Shown piece after piece: positions 25,148-33,907 of a stretch of 47,075 nucleotides of DNA. The notes under the pieces were generated by a model. The model was not told the origin of the DNA and made no database searches. It saw only the letters and a program-made list of their open reading frames with translations. The position numbers and the translations under genes are program-made. Each line of letters starts with the position of its first letter. The stretch's first letter is position 1. Origin of the DNA: an uncultured Blautia sp. (lineage in GTDB: Bacteria; Bacillota; Clostridia; Lachnospirales; Lachnospiraceae); contig URHH01000003.1 of assembly GCA_900547615.1 (NCBI GenBank), positions 1 to 47,075 on the forward strand, in the 5' to 3' direction.

Positions 25148-26728
25148 TTATTTTCCACTGCTGCCATAATTTGAAAGCACTCTCGCTGAAGGATCATTTA
25201 CATTGCACCCTTCCCATTCTTTATTCGGCATCCAGAAATCTACAATCATCCCTGCCTGGCCCGGATAATACTTTTCAAAAATTTCTCTGTATAATAATGA
25301 CTCTTTCGTAAAAGGCCGGGCATATGTATAGGTTTCACATTTTTCTTCAAACTCCTTATCACTGTACCTGCGCTCTGCATATTCTTTCAGATAATCAACC
25401 ATAGAATGACCTACCGCATCTGAAAACGCTGCTTTTTCTCTCCAGAGAATTTCATCCGGAAGATATGCATCTTTTTCAAATCCATGACGAAGAAGATATT
25501 TTCCTTTTCCATACGTATTCAGTTTCAATTCCGGATTTATGGACATCACATATTTTACAAAATCCAAATCTCCAAACGGAACCCTTGCTTCCAGAGAATT
25601 TACGGAAATACAGCGGTCTGCGCGCAGAACATCATACATATGCAGTTCACGGATTCTTTTCTGTGATTCTTTTTGAAAGGCACACGCATCCGGTGCAAAA
25701 TCTGTGTATTTATAACCAAATAATTCATCCGATATTTCACCTGTTAAAAGGACACGAATATCTGTCTGCTCATGAATTGCCTTACATACAAGATACATGC
25801 CTATTGATGCCCGTATCGTCGTTATATCATAAGTTCCCAGAATTTGAATCACTTCTTCCAGAGTATCTGTAACTTCATCTGGTGTCATATAAATTTCTGT
25901 ATGCTCGCTGCCTATATAGTCTGCCGTCTGTCTGGCATATTTTAAGTCGATGGCATCGTTACTCATGCCAATGGCAAAAGTACGGATAGGCTCATGACTC
26001 TCTCTGGCAGCAATAGAACATACAAGAGAAGAATCCAGTCCTCCCGAAAGAAGGAATCCTACCCTGGCATCTGCTACAAGACGCTTTTTTACTCCTGCAA
26101 TCAATAAATCATGAATATTCCGGCAGACCGTTTCCAAATCATCATGACATACCTGTTCTGTTTCAGCAATATCACGATAGCAGATAAAACTGCCGTCTTT
26201 ATAATAATGTCCAGGCGGAAAGGGCATGATTCTGTCTGTTAGTCCTACCAGATTTTTACCTTCGCTGGCAAACAGAATCACACCTTTTTCGTCATATCCG
26301 TAATACAGAGGACGAATTCCAATAGGATCTCTAGCCGCAATATATTCTCCCTTTTCACCATCATAGAGAATTAATGCGAATTCAGCATCTAACATGGCAA
26401 ACATATCCGTACCGTACTCTTTATACAAAGGCAGAAGGATTTCACAATCCGAATCACTTTCAAAAGTGTAGCGGTAGGACAGCTCTTCTCTTATCTTCTC
26501 AAATCCATATATTTCTCCGTTACAAACTACATAGCTGCTGTCCAGCCGGAAGGGCTGCATCCCGGAAGGTGTCAGGCCCATAATAGCCAGCCTGTGAAAC
26601 CCTAAAAGACCGTTTCCCGTATCGATAATCCGGCTGTCGTCCGGTCCCCTGGAAACAGTTCTGTCAAAGCCTTGTCGGAATTTATCAAAATCGGCTCCTG
26701 CCCCACAATATCCCATAATCGAACACAT
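25148..26728 (-). CDS. asnB: Asparagine synthase (glutamine-hydrolysing)
   Basis: Makes asparagine from aspartate, ATP and glutamine. After removal of Met1 the N-terminal Cys (MCSIMGYCG) is the class II nucleophile. The amidotransferase motifs CNGEIYGFE and the synthetase P-loop LLSGGLDSSL are present. The ATG at 26726-26728 has GGAGGT upstream and puts the Cys at position 2; an in-frame start five codons earlier would bury it. The protein has 526 residues, near the E. coli AsnB length. It lies 78 bp after glnN with no visible terminator. Confidence 0.95.
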   Translation of the reverse strand: MCSIMGYCGAGADFDKFRQGFDRTVSRGPDDSRIIDTGNGLLGFHRLAIMGLTPSGMQPFRLDSSYVVCNGEIYGFEKIREELSYRYTFESDSDCEILLPLYKEYGTDMFAMLDAEFALILYDGEKGEYIAARDPIGIRPLYYGYDEKGVILFASEGKNLVGLTDRIMPFPPGHYYKDGSFICYRDIAETEQVCHDDLETVCRNIHDLLIAGVKKRLVADARVGFLLSGGLDSSLVCSIAARESHEPIRTFAIGMSNDAIDLKYARQTADYIGSEHTEIYMTPDEVTDTLEEVIQILGTYDITTIRASIGMYLVCKAIHEQTDIRVLLTGEISDELFGYKYTDFAPDACAFQKESQKRIRELHMYDVLRADRCISVNSLEARVPFGDLDFVKYVMSINPELKLNTYGKGKYLLRHGFEKDAYLPDEILWREKAAFSDAVGHSMVDYLKEYAERRYSDKEFEEKCETYTYARPFTKESLLYREIFEKYYPGQAGMIVDFWMPNKEWEGCNVNDPSARVLSNYGSSGK

Positions 26729-26806
26729 ACATTTTACCTCCATTTTCAGATCTGCTGTATGGCTCTCACCATCCCATGCTCGCTGTAAGCAGCCTGTATT
26801 TTCAAT

Positions 26807-28909
26807 TTATTTTACACTGAACAGCAGATCCCCATACGTTGGGAAAGGCCAATACTTCTTTGCTGTAACAGTTTCTGCTTCGTCACAGACAATTCTCAGT
26901 TCCTGCATTCTGGCTAATACGGTATCTCTGATTTCATAAGCCTGTCCTTCAATATTTTCCGCATCCTGAACTTTTATCAGTGCATTTTCCAATGCATCTG
27001 TCTGGGATGACATCTGATCTGTAAGTAAAGAAAGTCTTTTTATCAGACTGCTTTCATACTGGCATACCAGCGTCTCATTCACACTCTTTTTTAAAGAAAT
27101 TGTCTTTGCCAGTTCCATAGCATAAGCTTCTACTGCCGGAATGATCTCTCTTTTCGCCATATCCACCATAGTATTTGCCTCGATCACAATGGTCTTGCAG
27201 TAGTTTTCCAGCATGATCTCACATCTTGATTCCAGCTCAGCCTTAGAGAACACCTTATGCGAGGTAAGCATTGTGACATTTTTTTCATCCAGCAAATGAG
27301 GCATACAATCCGGTGTAGTCGGATAATTCAGAAGCCCTCTTGTTTCCGTTGCCTCTTTTATCCATTTATCATCATAGCCGTTGCCATTAAAAATGATCCT
27401 CTTATGATCTTTAATGGTCTTTCGAATCATTGCATGAAGTGTTTCCTCAAAATCCTCTGCCTTTTCCAGTCTGTCTGCATAGATTTTCAGGCTCTCGGCT
27501 ACTGCACTGTTAAGCATCATGTTGGCACACGCGATACTGTTGGAAGATCCCAACATACGGAATTCAAATTTATTTCCTGTAAAAGCAAATGGCGAGGTAC
27601 GATTTCTGTCAGTTGTATCCCTGTTAAATTTCGGGAGTACATCTACGCCAAGTTTCATCTGTGTTTTTTCTGCTCCTGCATAGGGAATATCTTTTTCAAT
27701 TGCCTCTAATACGCCGTTCAGTTCATCTCCCAGGAACATGGACACTACAGCAGGCGGAGCTTCATTCGCACCAAGACGATGGTCGTTTCCGGCAGTCGCT
27801 ACAGACAGTCTCAGAAGATCCTGATAATCATCTACTGCTTTGATCACTGCGCACAGAAATAATAAAAACTGAGCATTCTCATACGGCGTTTCTCCAGGTG
27901 ACAGAAGATTTATGCCTGTGTCTGTGGAAATAGACCAGTTGTTGTGCTTTCCGCTTCCATTCACTCCTGCAAATGGTTTTTCGTGCAGAAGGCAGACAAG
28001 TCCATGCCTTGCAGCTACTTTTTGCATCATTTCCATTGTCAGCTGATTATGATCCGTCGCAATGTTGGTTGTTGTATAAATAGGAGCCAGTTCATGCTGC
28101 GCCGGAGCCACTTCATTGTGCTGTGTTTTCGCAAAAATGCCGAGTTTCCATAGTTCTTTATTTAAATCATCCATATAAGCGGCTACCCTGGGTTTGATTA
28201 CACCAAAGTAATGATCGTCCATTTCCTGTCCCTTGGGAGGTCTTGCTCCAAATAAAGTACGGCCCGTAAACTGAAGATCTTTTCTTTGATCGTACATCTC
28301 TTTTGTAATAAGGAAATATTCCTGTTCCGGACCCACAGAAGTTGTAACATATGACACTTTATCGTTTCCAAAGAGACGTAAAATCCGAAGCGCCTGTTTA
28401 TTCAGCGCCTTCATGGAACGAAGAAGAGGTGTTTTTTTATCAAGAGCTTCTCCGCCGTAAGAACAAAAGGCCGTTGGAATACATAAAGTTTTCCCTTTAA
28501 TAAATGCATAAGAAGTAGGATCCCATGCAGTATATCCTCTAGCCTCGAAAGTGGCTCTTAAGCCGCCGGAAGGAAAGGAAGATGCGTCCGGTTCCCCTTT
28601 GATCAGCTCTTTTCCTGAAAATTCCATGATTACTCCGCCATTTGGAGAGGGAGAAATAAAGCTGTCATGTTTTTCTGCCGTAATCCCGGTCAATGGCTGA
28701 AACCAGTGTGTATAATGCGTTGCGCCTTTTGATACCGCCCATTCTTTCATCTCTTCCGCCACAACATCCGCTACACTGCTGTCCAGTTTTACGCCTTCGT
28801 CAATCGTTTTTCTTAGAGACTGATATACTTTTGCCGACAATCTTGCCTTCATAACCCTGTCGTCAAAGACCATACATCCAAAGTATTTTGAAACATCATT
28901 TTTTTTCAT
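26807..28909 (-). CDS. glnN: Class III glutamine synthetase
   Basis: A 700-residue GSIII enzyme that makes glutamine from glutamate, ammonia and ATP. The GSIII signatures are clear: FPSGGLRATFEARGYTAWDP near residues 92-111 and VNGSGKHNNWSIS near 313, followed by the long C-terminal helical region. It is first in a minus-strand run with asnB, pyrG and purF. Its leader carries two predicted ANTAR-type hairpins, each overlapping a terminator, so expression is probably set by antitermination. A second, unrelated short glutamine synthetase is in the opposite operon. Confidence 0.96.
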   Translation of the reverse strand: MKKNDVSKYFGCMVFDDRVMKARLSAKVYQSLRKTIDEGVKLDSSVADVVAEEMKEWAVSKGATHYTHWFQPLTGITAEKHDSFISPSPNGGVIMEFSGKELIKGEPDASSFPSGGLRATFEARGYTAWDPTSYAFIKGKTLCIPTAFCSYGGEALDKKTPLLRSMKALNKQALRILRLFGNDKVSYVTTSVGPEQEYFLITKEMYDQRKDLQFTGRTLFGARPPKGQEMDDHYFGVIKPRVAAYMDDLNKELWKLGIFAKTQHNEVAPAQHELAPIYTTTNIATDHNQLTMEMMQKVAARHGLVCLLHEKPFAGVNGSGKHNNWSISTDTGINLLSPGETPYENAQFLLFLCAVIKAVDDYQDLLRLSVATAGNDHRLGANEAPPAVVSMFLGDELNGVLEAIEKDIPYAGAEKTQMKLGVDVLPKFNRDTTDRNRTSPFAFTGNKFEFRMLGSSNSIACANMMLNSAVAESLKIYADRLEKAEDFEETLHAMIRKTIKDHKRIIFNGNGYDDKWIKEATETRGLLNYPTTPDCMPHLLDEKNVTMLTSHKVFSKAELESRCEIMLENYCKTIVIEANTMVDMAKREIIPAVEAYAMELAKTISLKKSVNETLVCQYESSLIKRLSLLTDQMSSQTDALENALIKVQDAENIEGQAYEIRDTVLARMQELRIVCDEAETVTAKKYWPFPTYGDLLFSVK

Positions 28910-28934
28910 AATAGTACTCCTTTCGCATTAAAAT

Positions 28935-28987
28935 AAAAAAGGCAGAGGAATCTTCCATATCCCTGCATGAAAGACGCCCTTGCCTTC
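28935..28987 (-). promoter_or_regulatory. glnN leader attenuator module 2: ANTAR-type hairpin overlapping a terminator
   Basis: On the minus strand a 6-bp stem (28982-28987 with 28970-28975, two G-U pairs) closes the hexaloop AAGGGC (28981-28976), with A at position 1 and G at position 4 as ANTAR proteins require. The same bases can instead pair with 28941-28956 to give a long imperfect hairpin followed by TTTTTT (28940-28935). The two folds exclude each other. The 17-nt core is an exact copy of the one in module 1, 63 bp upstream. Confidence 0.7.
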
Positions 28988-29004
28988 TTCTATATTTCAG
29001 CAAT

Positions 29005-29052
29005 AAAAAAGGCGTCTCTGAGATTATATTCTCAAAGACGCCCTTGCCTTTA
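29005..29052 (-). promoter_or_regulatory. glnN leader attenuator module 1: ANTAR-type hairpin overlapping a terminator
   Basis: A 7-bp stem (29046-29052 with 29033-29039) with hexaloop AAGGGC (A1, G4) begins a few bases after the predicted transcription start. It competes with an intrinsic terminator of 13 bp (29030-29042 with 29011-29023, one G-U pair, loop of six), followed by TTTTTT (29010-29005). Without a bound protein most transcripts should stop here; holding the hexaloop hairpin would prevent the terminator. Confidence 0.75.
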
Positions 29053-29060
29053 TGCATTGC

Positions 29061-29090
29061 ATAATAACACCGAAGAAACTATCTTGTCAA
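29061..29090 (-). promoter_or_regulatory. Predicted glnN promoter
   Basis: On the minus strand TTGACA (29085-29090) and TATTAT (29061-29066) with an 18-bp spacer; the start near 29054 places the first hexaloop hairpin at the very 5' end of the RNA. Confidence 0.75.
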
Positions 29091-29155
29091 CATTTTTTTG
29101 TCAATACTTTTTTATTCGCAAAAATATCCATGCAGAAACCTGTGGTAAATTGTAA

Positions 29156-29184
29156 TTGACAAACCTCGGGAATCGTTGTATAAA
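29156..29184 (+). promoter_or_regulatory. Predicted promoter of the split glutamate synthase operon
   Basis: TTGACA (29156-29161) and TATAAA (29179-29184) with a 17-bp spacer. It is divergent from the glnN promoter; the two -35 boxes are about 65 bp apart. Confidence 0.8.
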
Positions 29185-29191
29185 TATACAT

Positions 29192-29258
29192 ATGAGCAAA
29201 GGCGTTCATTTAAAAAGCAGAGATTTTCTGCTCTTAAAATGGACGCCTTTATTTTTTT
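29192..29258 (+). promoter_or_regulatory. Glutamate synthase leader attenuator: ANTAR-type hairpin overlapping a terminator
   Basis: The RNA starts near 29191. A 6-bp stem (29192-29197 with 29204-29209) closes the hexaloop AAAGGC (29198-29203), again with A1 and G4. It overlaps the 5' arm of a long terminator (29198-29221 pairing with 29227-29250, loop 29222-29226), followed by seven T (29252-29258). The coding region begins at 29290, so the terminator must be escaped for expression. Confidence 0.75.
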
Positions 29259-29289
29259 ATACAAAAAGCAGAAAGGAAGGTAAAAGAAA

Positions 29290-30387
29290 ATGAAAATAGA
29301 AGGTCAGGTACGTATTCCTTCCGGCTGTGCCATTGCAGCTATGATTTCCAGAGAAGGAAGGCAAATGTCCGGGGACACTATCGTAAATGCCATGAAGCCC
29401 ATGCATGACCGCTCCAATGGTCTGGGAGGAGGCTTTGCCGGTTATGGAATTTATCCGGATTATAAAGACTTTTATGCATTTCATATATTTTTTGACAGCA
29501 GAACTACCCGAAAAGAATGTGAAGCATTTTTAAAAGAGCGCTTCGAAATCGTACAGTCAGAAATTATCCCTACAAGAAAATTGCCGGAAATCACAGATGA
29601 GCCGATTATCTGGCGATATTTTGTAACACCATTAAAATCCCTTCTCACATCTATGCAGTTAGATGAAAAAGAATATGTAGTGCGCACAGTAATGAAAATC
29701 AATACGGAAATCCATGGCGCTTATATCTTTTCCAGCGGAAAAAATATGGGTGCATTCAAAGCAGTCGGCTATCCTGAAGACATCGGTGTTTTTTATAAAT
29801 TAGATGAATACAAAGGATATTCCTGGACTGCACACGGTCGTTACCCTACTAATACACCGGGCTGGTGGGGCGGTGCTCACCCTTTCACTCTTCTGGATGC
29901 CTCTGTTGTCCATAACGGAGAAATTTCCTCCTACGACGCCAACCGACGATTCATAGAAATGTTTGGTTACAAATGTACTCTTCAAACCGATACGGAAGTT
30001 ATTACTTATGTTCTGGACTATCTTCTTCGCAGACAGGGACTTACTCTTGAGGAGGCTGCCAGTGTAATCGCCGCTCCCTTTTGGAGTACTATTGCATCAA
30101 AAAAAGAGTTTGAAGATCAAAAAAAACATACCTTCTTAAGGACTATGTTTCCGAGTCTTTTAATCACCGGACCTTTCTCTATTGTGTTTGGTTTTAATGG
30201 CGGATTAATGGCACTTAACGACCGTCTGAAGCTCCGCTCTATGGTTGTAGGCGAAAAGAATGATATTGTCTATATTGCAAGTGAAGAAACAGCCATCCGC
30301 GCTATGGCGCCGGATGCTGAAAATATCTGGGCTCCTTCTGGCGGAGAGCCTGTTATTATAAAAGTAAAGGAAGGTGTTTTATTATGA
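29290..30387 (+). CDS. Glutamate synthase, stand-alone class II amidotransferase subunit (GltB domain 1)
   Basis: A 365-residue protein matching the glutaminase domain of GltB as a separate gene, as in archaeal-type split glutamate synthases. The probable nucleophile is Cys13 (PSGCAIAAM), which would need removal of a 12-residue propeptide. Later motifs are intact: HGRYPTNTPGWWGGAHPF, VVHNGEISSYDANRRF and LQTDTEV. It releases ammonia from glutamine for the FMN subunit encoded next. Its stop overlaps the next start by 4 bp (30384-30387), implying coupled translation. The ribosome binding site is AAGGAAGG. Confidence 0.92.
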   Translation: MKIEGQVRIPSGCAIAAMISREGRQMSGDTIVNAMKPMHDRSNGLGGGFAGYGIYPDYKDFYAFHIFFDSRTTRKECEAFLKERFEIVQSEIIPTRKLPEITDEPIIWRYFVTPLKSLLTSMQLDEKEYVVRTVMKINTEIHGAYIFSSGKNMGAFKAVGYPEDIGVFYKLDEYKGYSWTAHGRYPTNTPGWWGGAHPFTLLDASVVHNGEISSYDANRRFIEMFGYKCTLQTDTEVITYVLDYLLRRQGLTLEEAASVIAAPFWSTIASKKEFEDQKKHTFLRTMFPSLLITGPFSIVFGFNGGLMALNDRLKLRSMVVGEKNDIVYIASEETAIRAMAPDAENIWAPSGGEPVIIKVKEGVLL

Positions 30388-31892
30388 GCATTGAATTTAT
30401 CTATCCTGAATTTGAAGTAATCCGAAATGAAGGCCGATGCATTTCCTGTCGTATCTGCCAGCAGCAATGTGCGAATGGAGTGCACTTTTACAATATTGAA
30501 ACAAAACGAATGGACTGTAACGAAAGCAAATGCGTCAACTGCCACCGATGTGTTTCCTTCTGCCCTACAAGAGCCTTAAAAATAGTAAAAAGCGACTGCT
30601 CTTTCCGGGAAAATGCCAACTGGTCAGAAACTACTATGAAGGAAATCTACAAGCAGGCCAGCAGCGGTGGTGTCTTGCTTTCTTCTATGGGAAACCCCAA
30701 CCCTCTTCCGGTTTACTGGGATCGTATCTTAATCAATGCCTCTCAGGTAACCAACCCTCCTATCGACCCTTTGAGAGAACCTATGGAAACCAGAGTTTAT
30801 CTTGGAAAAAAGTCTGAGAAGATACGCCGTCTTCCTGACGGAACTTTGGACTGCGAGCTTCCTCCCCAGCTGGAACTGTCCATGCCGGTAATGTTCTCGG
30901 CTATGAGTTATGGCTCCATCAGCTACAATGCGCATAAATCTCTTGCACTTGCTGCAAAAGAACTTGGAATTCTTTATAATACCGGAGAAGGCGGACTCCA
31001 TGAAGATTTTTATTGTTATGGTGAAAATACAATCGTTCAGGTAGCCTCCGGACGTTTTGGTGTCCATGAAAAGTATTTAAAAGCAGGAGCCGGTATTGAA
31101 ATCAAAATGGGACAGGGAGCAAAACCTGGAATTGGAGGACATCTTCCCGGAACAAAAATTATAGGAGACGTATCCCGCACCAGAATGATCCCGGAGGGCT
31201 CCGACGCCATCTCACCGGCACCTCACCATGATATTTATTCTATTGAAGATTTGAGACAGCTCGTCTACTCTTTGAAAGAAGCAACCGAATATAAAAAACC
31301 GGTTATTGTAAAAGTAGCTGCCGTCCATAACATTGCCGCCATAGCCAGCGGAATTGCCAGAAGCGGCGCCGATATTATCGCTATTGACGGATTTCGAGGC
31401 GGCACAGGCGCAGCTCCCACCAGAATCCGAGATAATGTGGGAATTCCTGTGGAACTTGCTTTAGCCGCAGTTGATCAGCGTCTTCGCGACGAGGGAATCC
31501 GGAATCACGTTTCTATTGTTGTAGGAGGCAGTATCCGAAATTCTGCCGATGTAATAAAAGCCATTGCTCTTGGTGCAGACGCCTGTTATATCGCCACCGC
31601 CGCTCTTCTTGCCTTAGGGTGTCATCTCTGCCGCACCTGCCAGAGTGGTATATGTAACTGGGGAATCGCAACGCAGCGTCCCGAGCTCGTAAAAAGACTG
31701 AATCCGGAAACAGGAAGTCAGCGTCTCATAAATCTGATGAACGCATGGAATCATGAAATCAAAGAATTAATGGGCGGTATGGGAATTAACTCCATAGAAG
31801 CTTTGCGCGGAAACCGTCTGATGCTGCGCGGTATCGGATTAACAGAAAAAGAACTTGAAATACTTGGTATCTCTCATGCAGGGGAATGCTGA
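30384..31892 (+). CDS. Glutamate synthase, FMN subunit with N-terminal ferredoxin domain (GltB domain 2)
   Basis: A 502-residue protein. Residues 13-65 hold two [4Fe-4S] motifs (CISCRICQQQC and CVNCHRCVSFCP). The FMN-dependent GltS barrel follows (GEGGLHEDFY, GQGAKPGIGGHLPG, DGFRGGTGAAPTR), and a cysteine cluster of the [3Fe-4S] type (CHLCRTCQSGIC) is near 412-423. It forms glutamate from 2-oxoglutarate and ammonia. No NADPH-binding small subunit (GltD) is present in the window; the ferredoxin domain suggests electrons come from reduced ferredoxin or an unlinked partner. It lies between the amidotransferase and GXGXG subunit genes. Confidence 0.93.
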   Translation: MSIEFIYPEFEVIRNEGRCISCRICQQQCANGVHFYNIETKRMDCNESKCVNCHRCVSFCPTRALKIVKSDCSFRENANWSETTMKEIYKQASSGGVLLSSMGNPNPLPVYWDRILINASQVTNPPIDPLREPMETRVYLGKKSEKIRRLPDGTLDCELPPQLELSMPVMFSAMSYGSISYNAHKSLALAAKELGILYNTGEGGLHEDFYCYGENTIVQVASGRFGVHEKYLKAGAGIEIKMGQGAKPGIGGHLPGTKIIGDVSRTRMIPEGSDAISPAPHHDIYSIEDLRQLVYSLKEATEYKKPVIVKVAAVHNIAAIASGIARSGADIIAIDGFRGGTGAAPTRIRDNVGIPVELALAAVDQRLRDEGIRNHVSIVVGGSIRNSADVIKAIALGADACYIATAALLALGCHLCRTCQSGICNWGIATQRPELVKRLNPETGSQRLINLMNAWNHEIKELMGGMGINSIEALRGNRLMLRGIGLTEKELEILGISHAGEC

Positions 31893-31927
31893 AAAATGTA
31901 AACAATTAATCGGAGGTGTGGTATAAT

Positions 31928-32650
31928 ATGAAAATCATTAATGCTGCAAACTTAAGCTACAGAGTGCTGAATGAAACACTGCGCAGAACAGACGATGATT
32001 GTACTATTGAAGGCTGCTGCGGCCAGAGGTTTATTGCTGCCGGTATGTCTGATAAAAATATTACTGTCAATGGAATTCCCGGAAACGCACTGGGCGCATA
32101 TTTAAACAACGCAAATATTACTGTAAAATCAAATGCCCAGGACGCAGTAGGCGACACTATGAACGAGGGGAAAATTCTGATCTGCGGCAGCATCGGCGAC
32201 GCCGCCGGATATGCCATGCGCGGCGGAAAAATATATATACAGGGTAATGCAGGCTATCGTGCAGGAATCCACATGAAAGCATACAAAGAAAAAAGTCCGG
32301 TTATGATCATCGGCGGCCATGCCGGAAGTTTTCTCGGTGAATATCAGGCAGGTGGTATCATTATCGTTCTCGGACTTCATGATGATAACAGACCGATCGT
32401 CGGTAATTTCCCCTGTACCGGAATGCACGGCGGTAAAATGTATCTGCGTGGCAAATGTGAAAATATCCGTTTTCCTGAGCAGGTAACTGCAAGACATGCA
32501 GCCCCGGAGGATTTAGATGAAATCCGCGAATATCTGTCTGAATACTGCGCTGACTTCGGATACTCTATGGAAGAACTTTTATCTGCTCCTTTTACAGTCA
32601 TTACACCAGACAGTAAAAATCCTTATAAGCAGATGTATGTAGCAAATTAA
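31928..32650 (+). CDS. Glutamate synthase, GXGXG-domain subunit (GltB domain 3)
   Basis: A 240-residue protein forming the beta-helix domain that in GltB holds the ammonia tunnel assembly together. Glycine repeats such as GDAAGYAMRGGKIYIQGNAGYRAG and GGHAGSFLGEYQAGG are the family signature. The start is set at the ATG at 31928, with GGAGGT about 10 bp upstream; a GTG four codons earlier overlaps that site. It is third in the operon, 35 bp after the FMN subunit. Confidence 0.92.
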   Translation: MKIINAANLSYRVLNETLRRTDDDCTIEGCCGQRFIAAGMSDKNITVNGIPGNALGAYLNNANITVKSNAQDAVGDTMNEGKILICGSIGDAAGYAMRGGKIYIQGNAGYRAGIHMKAYKEKSPVMIIGGHAGSFLGEYQAGGIIIVLGLHDDNRPIVGNFPCTGMHGGKMYLRGKCENIRFPEQVTARHAAPEDLDEIREYLSEYCADFGYSMEELLSAPFTVITPDSKNPYKQMYVAN

Positions 32651-32668
32651 AGGAAAGTAGGTAGACTT

Positions 32669-33880
32669 ATGAAGTATTCTAAAGAAGAGGTAATGCAATA
32701 TGTCCGGGAAGAAGATGTAAAATTTATCCGTCTTGCCTTTTGCGATGTATTTGGCAAACAAAAAAACATATCCATCATGCCGGAGGAACTTCCCCGGGCT
32801 TTTGAATCCGGAATTGCCATTGATGCATCTGCCATAGCCGGCTTCAGTGATGAAGAACATTCTGATCTTTTTCTCCACCCGGATGCAGACACACTTATGC
32901 CTCTGCCGTGGAGACCGGAGCATGGCAGTGTAGTACGGATGTTTTGCGACATCACTTATCCTGACGGAAAAACATTTGAATGTGATACCCGCTCAATTTT
33001 AAAAAAAGCAATTCAGGATGCCGGGAATTCAGGATTCCGGTTCTTCTTTGGTGCAGAACAGGAATTTTACCTTTTTACCCTTGATGATAATGGAAGTCCC
33101 ACCAGATCCCCCTATGATAACGCGGGCTATATGGATATTGCCCCGGAAGACCGGGGAGAAAATATTCGCCGGGAGATATGCCTGACTCTGGAACAAATGG
33201 GAATACAGCCTGAGAGCTCTCACCACGAAGAAGGACCCGGACAAAACGAAATTGATTTTCGCTATTCCGATCCACTGACTGCTGCCGATAATGCCATGAC
33301 ATTCCAAACTGTTGTAAAAACTGTTGCCGGGCGTAACGGTCTTTTCGCTGATTTCAGTCCAAAACCTCTGAAAGACAAACCAGGAAACGGATTTCACATC
33401 AATATTTCTGTAAAAGCATCTGATAATAAAAACTATATGGATTATGTAATTTCTTCTATTCTGGATAAAATTTCAGATATGACTGTATTTTTAAATCCAT
33501 CAGAAAATTCTTATCAGCGCCTTGGCAGTAATAAAGCTCCAAAATATATTTCCTGGTCAGAAGAAAACCGATCACAGCTTATCCGGGTTCCTGCTGCTGT
33601 CGGCATATATCAACGTGTAGAACTGCGTTCTCCGGACCCATCTTCAAATGCATACCTGGCTTTTGCCTTGTTGATTTATGCAATTATGGACGGCATTCAA
33701 AATAAAGTGGAGCTCCCACCCCCTTCTAATATAAACTTGTATAAAGCTGATGCTGCCACCCTGGCAAAATTCAGACAACTTCCCTGTGATTTCAAATCCG
33801 CATATGCTTTAGCCGCAAACAGTCCGTTTGTAAAAGAGCATATACCAGATGCCATATTAAATATTTATGGCAATAAATAG
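32669..33880 (+). CDS. glnA: Glutamine synthetase, short class I-like form
   Basis: A 403-residue enzyme, shorter than the usual 440-470 residues. Active-site motifs are present: GAEQEFYLF (metal Glu), EEGPGQNEIDF, NGFHINIS (His), NRSQLIRVPA and ELRSPDPSSNAYLA. The C-terminal adenylylation-loop region of enterobacterial enzymes is missing, so that control is absent. It follows three split glutamate synthase genes and precedes the ANTAR regulator, making a complete GS-GOGAT set in one operon. The class is GSI-like; related gamma-glutamyl ligases cannot be fully excluded, but context strongly favours glutamine synthetase. Confidence 0.9.
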   Translation: MKYSKEEVMQYVREEDVKFIRLAFCDVFGKQKNISIMPEELPRAFESGIAIDASAIAGFSDEEHSDLFLHPDADTLMPLPWRPEHGSVVRMFCDITYPDGKTFECDTRSILKKAIQDAGNSGFRFFFGAEQEFYLFTLDDNGSPTRSPYDNAGYMDIAPEDRGENIRREICLTLEQMGIQPESSHHEEGPGQNEIDFRYSDPLTAADNAMTFQTVVKTVAGRNGLFADFSPKPLKDKPGNGFHINISVKASDNKNYMDYVISSILDKISDMTVFLNPSENSYQRLGSNKAPKYISWSEENRSQLIRVPAAVGIYQRVELRSPDPSSNAYLAFALLIYAIMDGIQNKVELPPPSNINLYKADAATLAKFRQLPCDFKSAYALAANSPFVKEHIPDAILNIYGNK

Positions 33881-33907
33881 TTAACTAATGAGGAAGGAGG
33901 GGGGCAA

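Noticed and set aside
28935..29052. CRISPR or mobile repeat, because of the 17-nt direct repeat
   Set aside because: Only two copies, both inside leader hairpins of glnN with matching terminators; this is regulatory RNA, not an array.
29222..29226. A second ANTAR hexaloop in the glutamate synthase leader
   Set aside because: The inner stem of the terminator closes a five-base loop (GATTT) without A1 and G4, so only one hexaloop hairpin is supported there.
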